Of a stretch of 64,000 bases of DNA, positions 25,871 through 35,587 are shown piece after piece. The translations under genes and the position numbers were made by a program. The notes beneath the pieces were generated by a model, which was not told where the DNA came from, searched no databases, and saw only the letters and a list, made by a program, of their open reading frames with translations. Numbering within the stretch: position 1 is the first letter of the stretch; every line of letters begins with the position of its first letter. Source of the stretch: Bosea vaviloviae (GTDB taxonomy: Bacteria > Pseudomonadota > Alphaproteobacteria > Rhizobiales > Beijerinckiaceae); the NCBI RefSeq assembly GCF_001741865.1, contig NZ_CP017147.1, forward strand, positions 372,001 through 436,000, read 5' to 3'.

Positions 25871-25886
25871 TATATGATATATCGAA
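25871..25886. promoter_or_regulatory. GntR-type operator candidate, site A
   Basis: TATATGATATATCGAA, with core GATATATC at 25876-25883, lies 15-30 bases before the aminotransferase start and in the divergent gap to the binding-protein gene. The same core recurs at 34679-34686, 37501-37508 (one change) and 44335-44342, always in promoter regions of this island. The GntR gene at 34820 is the likely binder. Confidence 0.65.
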
Positions 25887-25900
25887 ATCGGAGGAAAGCC

Positions 25901-27142
25901 ATGTCCGAGGTCAAGAATTCCGTCGATGCGGCGCTGCGGGATCGGGCGCTGCGTGTGGTTCCAGGCGGCATGTGGGGGCATCTCCACGCCAACAGGCTGC
26001 CGGAAGGCTACCCGCAGTTCTTTGCGCGCGCCGAGGGCTGCCGGCTCTGGGACGTGGACGGGCGCTCCTATCTGGACTTCATGTGCAGCTGGGGCCCCAA
26101 TCTTCTCGGCCATCATCATCCCGAGGTCGAGGCTGCGGCCGAGCGCCAGGCCCGCCTGGGCGACTGCATGAACGGGCCTGCCGAGGTGATGGTCGAACTC
26201 GCCGAACTCCTTGTCGATACGGTGGCGCATGCCGACTGGACGCAATTCCAAAAGAACGGCACCGACGCCACCACGAGCTGCGCGACCATTGCGCGCGCCG
26301 GCACCGGGCGGCGCAAGCTGCTGGCGGCACGCGGCGCCTATCATGGCGCCGTGCCGTGGTGCTCGCCCTCGGTCGTCGGCGTGACCTCGGAGGATCGCGC
26401 CCATATCCTCTATTACGATTTCAACGATGCCGAGAGCCTGCGCGCGGCCGCCACTGAGGCTGGCGACGACCTGGCCGGCATCATCGTCTCGGCCTATCGC
26501 CATGACCTCGCGCGCGACCAGGAATTGCCGACGCAAGGTTTCGCCACCGCCGCGCGCGCGATCTGCGACGAGACGGGCGCCGCGCTCATCCTCGATGAGG
26601 TCCGGGCGGGCTTCCGGCTCGACCTCGCCGGCAGTTGGGAGCGCTTCGGTGTCAGGCCCGATCTCGCGGCCTGGAGCAAGTCCATTGCCAATGGCCACGC
26701 GCTTGCCGCCGTCACCGGCCGGGACTGGCTGCGCCAGGCGGCCTCGCAGGTCTTCGTGACAGGCTCGTTCTGGTGCGCAGCGGTCCCGATGGCGGCCGCC
26801 GTGGCAACGCTCACCGTGCTGCGCCGCGACAACATCGTCGCGCGGCTGGAGGCGATGGGAACGCGCCTGCGCGACGCGATCGATGCATCGGCCGCACGCC
26901 ACGGGGTCGCCCTGCGCCAAAGCGGCCCGGTGCAGATGCCTTTGATCCTGTTCGAGGACGACGCCGATTTCGCCAAGGGCAATCTGTTTTGCCAGACAGC
27001 ATTGGCGCGCGGGGTCTACTTCCACCCGCGCCACAACATGTTCCTGTCCGCCGCACATGGCGAGGCCGAGATCGACGAGGCGATTGCCGCCGCGGATACC
27101 GCCCTGGCGGCGGTCGCTGCGGGCAGCCGCACCGCCGCCTGA
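25901..27142 (+). CDS. Class III PLP-dependent aminotransferase (glutamate-1-semialdehyde aminomutase-like)
   Basis: A 413-residue fold-type I PLP enzyme. The cofactor lysine is in LAAWSKSIANG, the PLP aspartate in LILDEVRAGF, and the region QKNGTDATTSCATIARA corresponds to the phosphate-binding part. It resembles GSA-like transaminases used in catabolism, not the haem-pathway enzyme. ATG at 25901 follows GGAGG with ideal spacing. A GntR-type site lies just upstream. The next gene starts 27 bases later. The amine substrate is unknown. Confidence 0.85.
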   Translation: MSEVKNSVDAALRDRALRVVPGGMWGHLHANRLPEGYPQFFARAEGCRLWDVDGRSYLDFMCSWGPNLLGHHHPEVEAAAERQARLGDCMNGPAEVMVELAELLVDTVAHADWTQFQKNGTDATTSCATIARAGTGRRKLLAARGAYHGAVPWCSPSVVGVTSEDRAHILYYDFNDAESLRAAATEAGDDLAGIIVSAYRHDLARDQELPTQGFATAARAICDETGAALILDEVRAGFRLDLAGSWERFGVRPDLAAWSKSIANGHALAAVTGRDWLRQAASQVFVTGSFWCAAVPMAAAVATLTVLRRDNIVARLEAMGTRLRDAIDASAARHGVALRQSGPVQMPLILFEDDADFAKGNLFCQTALARGVYFHPRHNMFLSAAHGEAEIDEAIAAADTALAAVAAGSRTAA

Positions 27143-27169
27143 ACCCGATCGCTTGTCCGAGACCGTGCC

Positions 27170-27964
27170 ATGACCCGCATCACCGGCAAGACGCGGATCC
27201 TGTTCATTCTGGGCGAACCAGTCGCGCATATCATCGGCTCGACACTGCTCAACGAGCATTTCGCCGGGCGCGGCATCGATGCGGCCGTCTCCCCTCTCCA
27301 CGTCGCCCCAGTTGACCTGCCCAAGGTTCTCGCGACGCTGCGGATCCTGCGCAACGTCGCCGGGTTCGGCGTCACGATCCCGCACAAGATCGCCGTCCTC
27401 GACCTACTCGATTCGGTCGGTGAGCGTGGGCGGCTGGTGGGCGCGGTCAATTTCGTGCGCCGCCACCCTGACGGCAGCCTGCACGGCGACAATGTCGACG
27501 GCCTCGGCTTCGTCGGCGGACTGATCGCGGCCGGCGTGGAGATCCGGGGCGCCCGGGTGCTGCAGGTTGGGGCCGGCGGCGCAGGCCGCGCTATCGCTTT
27601 CGCGATGGCGGAGGCAGGCGCGGCGGAATTGACCATCATGAATCGGTCTGCCGACAAGGCGCGCGAACTCGCTGCCGCGGTCGGCCGTGCCTATCCCACC
27701 TGCCGCACCGATGGCGGCGAGCCCGATACCGCCGCCTGCGACATCGCGATCAACACCACCTCGCTCGGCATGAAAGACGGCGATGCGCTGCCGCTGGATG
27801 CGTCTCGCCTTGCTCCCGGCGCGGTCGCGGCCGAAGTCGTCATGACACCGGAGGTCACGCCGTTTCTTGCCGCCGCGGCAGCACGCGGTTGCAAGACGGT
27901 TCCGGGCAAGGCGATGCTCCTGGCGCAGTTGCGTGCGGCATCCGATCTCGTCGGCCTTGCCTGA
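27170..27964 (+). CDS. Shikimate dehydrogenase-like oxidoreductase (AroE paralogue)
   Basis: A 264-residue NAD(P)-dependent protein. The substrate-domain motif GFGVTIPHK holds the catalytic lysine; the Asp is in HGDNVDG; the nucleotide loop is VGAGGAGRAIAFA; TTSLGM is also present. It is a paralogue used outside the aromatic pathway, to judge from its pairing with an aminotransferase in a catabolic island. It may oxidise or reduce a polyol or hydroxy-acid intermediate. Activity on shikimate itself cannot be excluded. Confidence 0.82.
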   Translation: MTRITGKTRILFILGEPVAHIIGSTLLNEHFAGRGIDAAVSPLHVAPVDLPKVLATLRILRNVAGFGVTIPHKIAVLDLLDSVGERGRLVGAVNFVRRHPDGSLHGDNVDGLGFVGGLIAAGVEIRGARVLQVGAGGAGRAIAFAMAEAGAAELTIMNRSADKARELAAAVGRAYPTCRTDGGEPDTAACDIAINTTSLGMKDGDALPLDASRLAPGAVAAEVVMTPEVTPFLAAAAARGCKTVPGKAMLLAQLRAASDLVGLA

Positions 27965-27999
27965 GCCAGCGAGCAGCCGGGATCCCAGCCGCCGCAAGT

Positions 28000-30252
28000 T
28001 CAATCGTCAAAGCCCTCGAAAGGCGCGGGATCGAGGAAGCGACGCAGGACATTGCCTGTCACGCGGCTGACCGAGTTGTCATAGCCGTTGCAGGTCAGCG
28101 CGCAGCACCAGGCGATCGAGCCGGTCGCGAACACCGCGCCGCCGGCTGCGGTCGGAAAGAAGGCGATATCGGCGCGCACCAGCGCGTTCTGATCGCCCAT
28201 CGTGCCGCGATGCAGGGTGCGCAGCTCCTCCAGCGTCGGTACGCCGCCATAGTCGAGCCGGTCGGCCGTCGCCAGGCGCAGGAGATGCGGCGGCGAACCC
28301 AAGGTCGGCTCGACGCGGTCGACCTCGAGCCCGGCCGCCCCGCCGCCGCGTAGTCCGAAATCGCCGAGCGGTTTTGCCAGGTCGATGCCTTCGACCAGCC
28401 AGGACACGCGCGGGTCGCGCGCATCCTCCAGCCACTCATAGGGATAGGAGCGCGTGAAGACCTGGGCGTCGAAGCCGACGCCGACCAGGCGCTGCGGCGG
28501 GCGCCCATGGGTGCGCCAGAGGCCCGAGGGCTCGCCATTGAAGGACAGGCCGTTCTCGCCGGGTTCGCCCTCCCAGGTGCGCAAGCCACTCATGCCGCGG
28601 CGGATCTCCATCTGGAAGGGCTGCGTGGGGTGCCAGGCGATGCGCCAGTAGAAGCCGTTGCCGCCGAGATAGATGTGCCGGCCGCCGCCGCGCTGATAGG
28701 CGTCGAAGGCGTCGATCATGTTGCGGCTGTAGTACTCGGGATGTGACGGCGTGATCACGCAGTCATAGGCCTCCAGCAGCTGCGCGCCGTGCCGGTCGAT
28801 GTCGCAATCGGTGATGACGTCGTAGTCGAAGCCGAGCTCCTCCAGCCAGTCGATGATGTGCGTGTCGTTGACGTAGTTGAAGGTGTTGCCGAGCGGCCGC
28901 ATGTTGAGGATCGGGCGTTTGGCCGTCGAGTAGCACCAGCCGCTGCCGTCGCTGTGGGTGTCGTAGGTCGAGAGCCCGAGTTCGCGATGCTCCTGGATAT
29001 AGACGTCGTCGCGCGAGAGCGCGATGACGCCCTCCAGCATGGCCTCGGCATGGACTTGGTCGAGCCGCAGCGCGCTGTTGGCATAGGCGAGGAAGGTCGC
29101 CGTCGTCGCCACCAGAGCGAGCTTGGCCTTGGCCTGACCGAGCGGAGCCCGCACGAAGAAGGAGACATAGCTTTCGACGGGATCGTCGCTGCTCTCGCGG
29201 GCGGTCAGCTTCAGCGCGTAGAAGCCGCTGCGCCAGTCGGCTGGAATCTTAAGCGCCAGATCGGGCTGCCAGCCGCAATCGGCCATGTCGTCGCTGTGGA
29301 AATGAATCGCGCCATAGAGCTCTGGCCGTTCCGTCCATTGCACCACCGAGCCGTCCCAGTTGGCGCCGGCGATGGCGCGCATGGGCATGTGCCTGAGCTG
29401 GCCGTCGAGCCGGTTCGTCGAGAGGTCGCGCACCTTGTCGCTGGCCATCTCCTGCGAAAAATCCCAGGCGCCGACCAGAGCGGGATCGGCGGGCGAGGGC
29501 GCCAGCATCTCGCAGGCCCGCCGCAGGGTCTCTTCGGACAAGGGCTCGCGAAACAGGCGCGGCCGATCGATCTTGCCGTCGAAATGGCCTGAAGTGAGCG
29601 GGTCCGCGCCACTTTCAAAGGCGTGGGCGGCGAAGACGAGCGCGGTCTCAGTGGGCCAGGCCAGGCTGGCGGGTGCCTGGCCCGTCGTGAGGCTGCTGCT
29701 GTCGCGCCCGCCCAACCTGTCCAGGCTGCGCTGGATCAGCGTGATCGCGCCGCTGGCGGCGTCATAGCTGGCGCCGACGAACACCCATTCGCGCTCGAGC
29801 ACCGGCCTGGCGGATGTGAGGGTCGCAGCGCCTGCGGCACCGGCGACCTCGAAGACGAGATGCCCCGCCTGGTCGAGCCCCAGGCGCCAGCCCTGGCCGA
29901 GATCGGCGCGCCAGCGCGACATCACGGTCTGCGGGCCGGCAAGCGGGGCCGTCGGGTAGATGAAGCAGCCGGCCGCCAGGCTCGGCGCGTTCAACGCCGG
30001 CCTGTCGGCGATGATCGCGGCGGAGCCGGGATGGACCGGCTGGTCGCGCAGCGCGACACGGCCGTCGATGGCGCTGCCGGGCTCACTCAGCTTCAGGCCC
30101 GGGCCGTCCGGATCGGGATCGGCGCAGCGCACCCGGACGATGCGGACTTGGGCCGCATCGAGCGTCGGGCTGGACAGGTGAAAGCTCACGGTCTCGCCCG
30201 GCGAGACGACGAGCGGCCAGGCATAGCCGAGGACGGCGGTGGTATCTCTCAT
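28000..30252 (-). CDS. N,N-dimethylformamidase large-subunit-like amidohydrolase
   Basis: A 750-residue protein with the layout of the large subunit of N,N-dimethylformamidase. An N-terminal beta-rich and LamG-like part (to about residue 250) is followed by a glutamine-amidotransferase-like part with AYANSALRLDQVHAE, STYDTHSDGSGWCYSTAKRPILNMRP, DYDVITDCDID, TPSHPEYYS and HIYLGGNGFYWRI. Known enzymes use a mononuclear iron held by tyrosines and a glutamate; candidates lie in the PEYYS and adjacent region. A small-subunit-like gene is directly upstream. The natural substrate is probably a small or branched amide, not necessarily dimethylformamide. Confidence 0.82.
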   Translation of the reverse strand: MRDTTAVLGYAWPLVVSPGETVSFHLSSPTLDAAQVRIVRVRCADPDPDGPGLKLSEPGSAIDGRVALRDQPVHPGSAAIIADRPALNAPSLAAGCFIYPTAPLAGPQTVMSRWRADLGQGWRLGLDQAGHLVFEVAGAAGAATLTSARPVLEREWVFVGASYDAASGAITLIQRSLDRLGGRDSSSLTTGQAPASLAWPTETALVFAAHAFESGADPLTSGHFDGKIDRPRLFREPLSEETLRRACEMLAPSPADPALVGAWDFSQEMASDKVRDLSTNRLDGQLRHMPMRAIAGANWDGSVVQWTERPELYGAIHFHSDDMADCGWQPDLALKIPADWRSGFYALKLTARESSDDPVESYVSFFVRAPLGQAKAKLALVATTATFLAYANSALRLDQVHAEAMLEGVIALSRDDVYIQEHRELGLSTYDTHSDGSGWCYSTAKRPILNMRPLGNTFNYVNDTHIIDWLEELGFDYDVITDCDIDRHGAQLLEAYDCVITPSHPEYYSRNMIDAFDAYQRGGGRHIYLGGNGFYWRIAWHPTQPFQMEIRRGMSGLRTWEGEPGENGLSFNGEPSGLWRTHGRPPQRLVGVGFDAQVFTRSYPYEWLEDARDPRVSWLVEGIDLAKPLGDFGLRGGGAAGLEVDRVEPTLGSPPHLLRLATADRLDYGGVPTLEELRTLHRGTMGDQNALVRADIAFFPTAAGGAVFATGSIAWCCALTCNGYDNSVSRVTGNVLRRFLDPAPFEGFDD

Positions 30253-30267
30253 GATGCGGGCAGTCCT

Positions 30268-30594
30268 TCAGTCGAGCTTCTGTCCCGTCAGCGCTTCCCA
30301 GCGCATGGCGAAGACGGTCCATTCGGCCTCAATGAGGCTCGTGAACACGCGGTTGGGGAAGGTCTCGACCGGAGCGCCGCGCTGCCCCGGCAGGCGGGCC
30401 AGCATCCAGCGCCGCCCGGGATCGAGCGTGATCAGGACGTGGCGCTTGCCGACGCCGGTCCAGCGCATGCGGTGCAGCAGCCGCTGCAGGTCATGGCTGT
30501 GGGGGCCGCGCGGGCGGGCGCGCATCTCGTCGACCAGGTCCTGCCGCGACGGGTCGACCTGCCAATGCGCGGCCTCGGGATAATTGACGAGCAT
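30268..30594 (-). CDS. N,N-dimethylformamidase small-subunit-like protein
   Basis: A 108-residue protein 15 bases upstream of the large-subunit gene. Residues around PRGPHSHDLQRLLHRMRW and the C-terminal EAEWTVFAMRWEALTG match the pattern I recall for the small subunit (DmfA1, about 130 residues). ATG at 30594 is chosen; the frame extends upstream without family similarity. The small subunit is required for the known enzyme's activity. Assignment rests on position as well as on weak similarity. Confidence 0.65.
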   Translation of the reverse strand: MLVNYPEAAHWQVDPSRQDLVDEMRARPRGPHSHDLQRLLHRMRWTGVGKRHVLITLDPGRRWMLARLPGQRGAPVETFPNRVFTSLIEAEWTVFAMRWEALTGQKLD

Positions 30595-30690
30595 GCGGGC
30601 TTCATTCCTGCGCAACGAGATCCTGCCGAACGAGATAGCCGGCGCCGCTTGGGCGGCGCTGGCCAAGGGGCGATTGATGGGCGACCGGGC

Positions 30691-31797
30691 CTATTTCGTC
30701 AGCCAGGTGACCCAGCGCTCGCGCAGGGCGTTGCGGTTGACGGCAATCCACTCGTAATCGGCGATGACGAGTTTCGACCAATTGTCGGGCCAGGACGGCC
30801 GGAACCGCCGTTCCTCCGGCGGCACCAGACCGGGCGCCTCGCGGTTGTTGGAATCGAACGAGACCTTCTCGCTGAAGGCGACGTGCTCCTTGCCGTTCTG
30901 CACGAAGAAATCGAGGAACTTCACGCCGTTCTGGACATTGGGACTGCCCTTGAGCACGGCCCAGTTGCCAACATCGCGGATGGCCTGGTTCCAGGTGAAA
31001 TCAAACTCGCCGCTCTTGGCGAGCGGGACCGAGCGGCTCGAATAGACCATCATCATCACGGCATCGCCGCCGCGCATGATCTGCATCGCGTTGTCGCCGC
31101 TCTTCCACCAGGCCGCGATATGGGGCTTGAGCGCGTCGAGCTTCTTGTAGGCGCGGTCGACATCCATCGGGAACGCCTTGTCGGGCGCAACGCCGTCGGC
31201 CAGCAGCGCGGCCAGCGGCACCCACCATTCGCGGTCGCCCGTATCGGGCAGCGAACGCGGACCCGGAAACTTCGCGACGTCGAAGAAATCGGCCCAGGAT
31301 TGCGGTCCGCCATTGGGGAACGCCTTCTTGCTCCAGGTCAGTGCCATGCCGCCGGCGGTCCGGATGATGCCGCTCGGGAAGCAGCCATTGGGTAGCGCAT
31401 GGGCCGCGATGCCCGGCAGGCCGGCACAGTCGATCGGCGCGAGCAAATCAGCGTGCTGGATCAGGTCCGGCGGCGTCGCTGTGACGACGTCGAAGGGAAT
31501 GTTGCCGCTGCGCTGCCCGGCGCGCGCCCGGGCCCACTGGTCGGGGAGTTCGATCGGAACCGAGCGCACTTTGATGCCGGTCTCGGTCTCGAAGCGCTTG
31601 TAGAAATGCTCCTGCAGGCTGCGCTCCATCAGGCCGCCGGTCGTGGCAATGATGACCTCCTTCGATTGGGCCAAGGCGCGGCCTCCGATCGCGAAGGTCG
31701 CCGCCCCCAGTGCTCCCGCGAGCACGTCGCGCCGAGTCGCTTGGCGTCGCGACGTCTGGCGTCGTGTCGTCGTCGAAGTCTTGCTGTCGATGCTCAT
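30691..31797 (-). CDS. PotD-like ABC substrate-binding protein, Tat-exported
   Basis: A 368-residue extracellular solute-binding protein (family 1, spermidine/putrescine or ferric type). The N-terminus TTTRRQTSRRQATRRDVLAG contains three RR pairs and a Tat motif (TRRDVLAG). The mature part starts near KEVIIATTGGLMERSLQEHF. ATG at 31797 has GGGAG upstream. It belongs to the leftward operon with two permeases and a PotA-like ATPase, followed by the dimethylformamidase-like genes, so the ligand may be the amide they hydrolyse. Confidence 0.88.
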   Translation of the reverse strand: MSIDSKTSTTTRRQTSRRQATRRDVLAGALGAATFAIGGRALAQSKEVIIATTGGLMERSLQEHFYKRFETETGIKVRSVPIELPDQWARARAGQRSGNIPFDVVTATPPDLIQHADLLAPIDCAGLPGIAAHALPNGCFPSGIIRTAGGMALTWSKKAFPNGGPQSWADFFDVAKFPGPRSLPDTGDREWWVPLAALLADGVAPDKAFPMDVDRAYKKLDALKPHIAAWWKSGDNAMQIMRGGDAVMMMVYSSRSVPLAKSGEFDFTWNQAIRDVGNWAVLKGSPNVQNGVKFLDFFVQNGKEHVAFSEKVSFDSNNREAPGLVPPEERRFRPSWPDNWSKLVIADYEWIAVNRNALRERWVTWLTK

Positions 31798-31848
31798 CGC
31801 GAGGCTCCCCTTCTGTTGCGTTTGGACCAATGGGACGGCTGTCATGGC

Positions 31849-32679
31849 TCAGGGCTCGGCCGATCGCGTGCGCGCGTCGAGACGACTTCTGACGAGGTGG
31901 CTGCCGACCAGCGCGGCGACGGTCAGGAGCGTCAGCATGGTCGCGACCGCCGCCAGCGTCGGCGAGATGTTGTAGTCGATGTCCTCGAACATCTTGCGCG
32001 GCAGCGTCTTGCGGTCGAGGTTCGAAATGAAGAACGACACCACCGCCTCGTCGAAGGAGATGATGAAGGCAAACAGTGCCGCCGAGACGACGCCCGGCGC
32101 GATCAACGGCAGCGTGACATGGCGGAAGGTGCGCAGCGGACTTGCCCCGCATGACACAGCGGCGCGTTCTAGATCGGCATCGAAACGGTAGAGCGCCGCC
32201 AGCACGGTGAAAACGACGAAGGGCAGCGCCAGGATGGTATGCGCCATCGCGAAGCCGAGCAGCGTACCGGTCAGGCGCAACTGCTCGAAGACGAGGAACA
32301 TCGCCACGGCCAGCGCGATATGCGGCACGATGACGGGCCCGATCACCAAGAGCTCGATCAGCCCCTTGCCGGGCAGGCGGCCGCGGACGAGCGCCAGCGC
32401 CAGCATCGTGCCGATCACCGTCGCCGCCAACGTCGCGATGACGCCCGCCTCCAGGCTGAACAGCGTCGCGTTCACCCAGTCGGAATCGGCGAAATACTCG
32501 GCATACCAGCGCAGCGAAAAGCCGTTTGGCGGAAAGCGCAGATAGCGCTCGGGACCAACCGACATCGGCGCGATCACGAGCGTCGGCAGCAGCAGGAAGA
32601 TCGTCACGGCATAGGCCGTCGCACCGAGCATGGCGCGGCCTGCATGGCGCGGAGAGCCGGCTCGCCGGGGCGCGCTCAT
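31849..32679 (-). CDS. PotC-like ABC transporter permease
   Basis: A 276-residue BPD_transp_1 permease with six hydrophobic helices and coupling loop LERAAVSCGASPLRTFRHVTLP. ATG at 32679 overlaps the stop of the upstream permease by four bases. Confidence 0.91.
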   Translation of the reverse strand: MSAPRRAGSPRHAGRAMLGATAYAVTIFLLLPTLVIAPMSVGPERYLRFPPNGFSLRWYAEYFADSDWVNATLFSLEAGVIATLAATVIGTMLALALVRGRLPGKGLIELLVIGPVIVPHIALAVAMFLVFEQLRLTGTLLGFAMAHTILALPFVVFTVLAALYRFDADLERAAVSCGASPLRTFRHVTLPLIAPGVVSAALFAFIISFDEAVVSFFISNLDRKTLPRKMFEDIDYNISPTLAAVATMLTLLTVAALVGSHLVRSRLDARTRSAEP

Positions 32680-33545
32680 GCCGACCCCACGAAGCGGTCA
32701 AGCCGCACGGCGCGCTTGAAGATCAATGCGAGCAGCAGCACGAAGGCGAGCATCACCCCGACCAGCGCGCCAGCGAAGGACCAGTCGAGCATCTCGCGGA
32801 CCTGCTGGGAGACCAGCGTCGCGATCATCATCTGCTGCGGCCCGCCGATGAGCGCCGGGGTGACGAAGAAGCCCAGCGCCAGCAGGAAAACCATCAGGCA
32901 GCCCGAGGTCACGCCCGGCAACGAGAGCGGGAAGATCACCTCCCTGAACGTCGCCCATTCCGAGGCGCCGAGCATCTGCGCCGCCCGGCTGTAATCATCC
33001 GGAATGCCGCGCAGCGCCGAATAGATCGGCAGCACCATGAAGGGCAGCAGGACATGGCTCATCGCGATCACCACCGCCGTCTCGGTGTAGAGCAGCTTGA
33101 GCGGCTCATCGACGAGGCCCGAAGCCATCAGCATCTGGTTGATGACGCCGTTCTTCTGCAGCAGCACCATCCAGGCATAGGTCCGCACCAAGACCGAGGT
33201 CCAGAGCGGCAGCAGAACCGAGGCGACGAGGATCGCGAGCTTGAGCCCTGTGCTGCGCGCCATCACCAGGGCCAGCGGCCAGGCCAGCAGCAACGCCAGC
33301 ACGGTCACGATCGCCGCGATGCGCAGGGTGCGCAGCATGACGCGCAGATAAACCGGCGCCGTGACCGCGCGCTCGTAATGCGCCAGCGTCGGCGTCGGCA
33401 GGAACAGGCTCTCATGCAGCAGCGAGCCCAGCGGCAGCAGGAAGGTCACGAAGGCGAGAACGAGGAACGGCGCCGCCAGCGCCAGGCTGGCGGCGCTGCT
33501 GTAATGGCGCCCGCCGAGCAGCCAGCGATGCGGCCGCGCGCTCAT
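32676..33545 (-). CDS. PotB-like ABC transporter permease
   Basis: A 289-residue permease of the spermidine/putrescine importer type. The coupling loop is DDYSRAAQMLGASEWATFRE. Four-base ATGA overlaps join it to the ATPase gene upstream and the second permease downstream, so the subunits are translationally coupled. Confidence 0.91.
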   Translation of the reverse strand: MSARPHRWLLGGRHYSSAASLALAAPFLVLAFVTFLLPLGSLLHESLFLPTPTLAHYERAVTAPVYLRVMLRTLRIAAIVTVLALLLAWPLALVMARSTGLKLAILVASVLLPLWTSVLVRTYAWMVLLQKNGVINQMLMASGLVDEPLKLLYTETAVVIAMSHVLLPFMVLPIYSALRGIPDDYSRAAQMLGASEWATFREVIFPLSLPGVTSGCLMVFLLALGFFVTPALIGGPQQMMIATLVSQQVREMLDWSFAGALVGVMLAFVLLLALIFKRAVRLDRFVGSA

Positions 33546-34648
33546 GCGGCGGACCCAAAAGCGCGCGCGTCCTGCGGCGCCCAGCGCAAGCCGACGAGGT
33601 CGCCGATCGCTGGCCCCCGCGATACGCTGCCGGCCGGCAGGCGCAGCTTCAGGCCCTGCCCGCTCGCCGTGCCCAGGAGCAGCGTCGTCGCGTTGCCAGC
33701 GTAGATCTCCTGCTGCACGCGCGCCGTGAGCAGCCCCTGCTCGGGTGCCGTCAGGGTCAGGCGCTCCGGCCTGATCGCGACGCGGAGTTTTGCCCGCTCA
33801 GTCACGGCATCGACGGCTGTCGCCTCGACCACGGTGCCCTCAGCGAGTTCGACCGACACGGAGCCGCCCGCCGCTGCCGCGCCGCGCGCCACGCCCTGCC
33901 AGAAATTGGTCTCGCCTATAAAACCGGCGACGAAGGCGCTCTTCGGCGCCTCATAGAGATCGTGGGGCGTGCCGATCTGCTGCAGTCGGCCATGGTCGAG
34001 CACCGCGACGCGATCGGCCATGGTCAGGGCCTCGGTCTGGTCATGCGTCACGAAGACGACGGTGACGCCGATCTCGCGCTGCAATTGCTTGGTCTCGATC
34101 TGCATCTCCTCGCGGAGGTTCTTGTCGAGCGCCGAGAGCGGCTCGTCCATCAGCAGCACGCGCGGCTTGTAGACGATGGCGCGGGCGATCGCGACGCGCT
34201 GCTGCTGGCCGCCCGAAAGCTGGGACGGCTTGCGATCGCCAAAGCCGTCGAGCCGGACGGTGGCGAGCGCGGTCCGCGCCCGCTCCTCGCGCTCGGCCCG
34301 GCCGACGCCGCGCATTTTGAGCGGGAAGGCGATGTTCTCCAGCACGCTCATATGCGGAAACAAAGTGTATTTCTGGAAGACCATGCCGAGATTGCGCTGG
34401 TAGGGCGGCGTCCACGTCACGTCCTCGCCACCGACCAGAATCTGACCCTCATCGGGATATTCGAAGCCGGCGATCGCCATCAGGATGGTCGTCTTGCCGG
34501 AGCCGGACGGGCCCAGCAACGCCAGGAATTCGCCCGGCTCGACCGCAAGCGAGACCCCGTCGACAGCCGTCACCGCTCCGAATCGCTTGACGATTCCGCG
34601 GATCCCGATCCCCACGGATCGGCTGGATAGCTCGACCGGCTGCACCAT
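33542..34648 (-). CDS. PotA-like ABC transporter ATP-binding protein
   Basis: A 368-residue ATPase. Walker A is GPSGSGKTT, the signature is [14 protein letters not shown] and Walker B is [14 protein letters not shown]; a TOBE domain occupies the last 90 or so residues ([12 protein letters not shown]). AAGGGG precedes ATG at 34648. It heads the operon ATPase-permease-permease-binding protein-dimethylformamidase-like pair. A GntR-type site lies about 30 bases upstream. Confidence 0.92.
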   Translation of the reverse strand: MVQPVELSSRSVGIGIRGIVKRFGAVTAVDGVSLAVEPGEFLALLGPSGSGKTTILMAIAGFEYPDEGQILVGGEDVTWTPPYQRNLGMVFQKYTLFPHMSVLENIAFPLKMRGVGRAEREERARTALATVRLDGFGDRKPSQLSGGQQQRVAIARAIVYKPRVLLMDEPLSALDKNLREEMQIETKQLQREIGVTVVFVTHDQTEALTMADRVAVLDHGRLQQIGTPHDLYEAPKSAFVAGFIGETNFWQGVARGAAAAGGSVSVELAEGTVVEATAVDAVTERAKLRVAIRPERLTLTAPEQGLLTARVQQEIYAGNATTLLLGTASGQGLKLRLPAGSVSRGPAIGDLVGLRWAPQDARAFGSAA

Positions 34649-34671
34649 GCGTTCCCCTTATTGCCGCATAG

Positions 34672-34687
34672 AATATTTGATATATCC
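34672..34687. promoter_or_regulatory. GntR-type operator candidate, site B
   Basis: AATATTTGATATATCC, core GATATATC at 34679-34686, lies in the gap between the PotA-like gene and the divergent GntR gene. This position fits control of the transporter operon and autoregulation of the GntR gene. Confidence 0.65.
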
Positions 34688-34819
34688 GTCTTGGCAAGCA
34701 GGTTTAGGACCGTGATGGCACCGGTCGGCGACCGCACCCTGCCCCGGCACGTTTTGCGCGTTTCGAACCGCGCCGATTTGCTTTAAGGCTGCAGCGATCG
34801 GCGAAAGCCCTCGGGAGAC

Positions 34820-35587
34820 GTGATAAAAGTGGCGAGCGCCGACGACAACTTCCTGCAGGGTGGCGCGATAGGGCCGGTCGCGCGCGATAGCCTGACGCGC
34901 ATCGTCTACAACAATCTGCGCCTCGCTTTGATGGAGGGCCGGTTCTGGCCGGGCCACCGCTTCAAGATCCGCGAACTCGCAGCTTCGATGCACGTCTCCG
35001 AGACGCCGATTCGCGAGGCGTTGATGCAGCTGGTGCGGGCGCGCGCGCTCGAACTGATCGACGGCCGCTCGATCATCGTCGCCCATATGTCGCTCGCCCA
35101 GTATCTCGAGCTGAGGACGATCAGGCTGTTCCTCGAAGGGTTGGCAGCCGAGCGCGCGACCGCCAGGATCGACGACGAGGGCATCGCCCAGATGACCGCC
35201 CTGCACGCCGAACTTGCCGCGGCCGAGGACGAGGGCCGCTGGTCGGACGCCGTGCGCGCGAATTGGCGCTTCCATCATCGGCTCTATGAAGCCGCCGACA
35301 TGCCGGAGCTGCTCGCGCTCCTCGACGACATCTGGATGCGCAACGGCCCGCTGCTGAACTACCATTATCCCCATGCGCGGCCGACCTATCCGGGGCCGCA
35401 TGAGCACTTACGCATCCTCGAGCGCCTGCGCGCCCGCAACGGCGAAGGCGTGCGCGAGGCCGTGCAGACCGACATGATCCAGGGCGGCGAGAAACTGGTC
35501 AAGCTGCTGGAATCGGGCGGCGATACGCGCAATCTCGCCCGCGAGGCCGGCCCTCAGACCGAGCCGCGCCCGCGCGCCTCGCGGTAG
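34820..35587 (+). CDS. GntR-family transcriptional regulator, FCD (FadR-like) subfamily
   Basis: A 255-residue regulator. The winged helix (FKIRELAASMHVSETPIREALMQLVRARALELI) is typical, with the PIREAL recognition helix, and an FCD ligand domain follows (YLELRTIRLFLEGLAAERA; NWRFHHRLYEAADMP). FCD domains often bind a metal and a small carboxylate. The start is GTG at 34820. The 3' end overlaps the convergent transketolase gene by 34 bases. It is the only regulator in the 22-44 kb island, where four copies of a shared site occur. Confidence 0.91.
   Translation: MIKVASADDNFLQGGAIGPVARDSLTRIVYNNLRLALMEGRFWPGHRFKIRELAASMHVSETPIREALMQLVRARALELIDGRSIIVAHMSLAQYLELRTIRLFLEGLAAERATARIDDEGIAQMTALHAELAAAEDEGRWSDAVRANWRFHHRLYEAADMPELLALLDDIWMRNGPLLNYHYPHARPTYPGPHEHLRILERLRARNGEGVREAVQTDMIQGGEKLVKLLESGGDTRNLAREAGPQTEPRPRASR

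Noticed and set aside
29623..31395. 590-codon plus-strand frame opposite the amidase and PotD-like genes
   Set aside because: Composition typical of an antisense frame; crosses several real gene boundaries.
35554..35587. Overlap of the GntR and transketolase genes as a possible annotation error
   Set aside because: Both C-termini are plausible and the genes are convergent; a 34-base 3' overlap is common in compact genomes.
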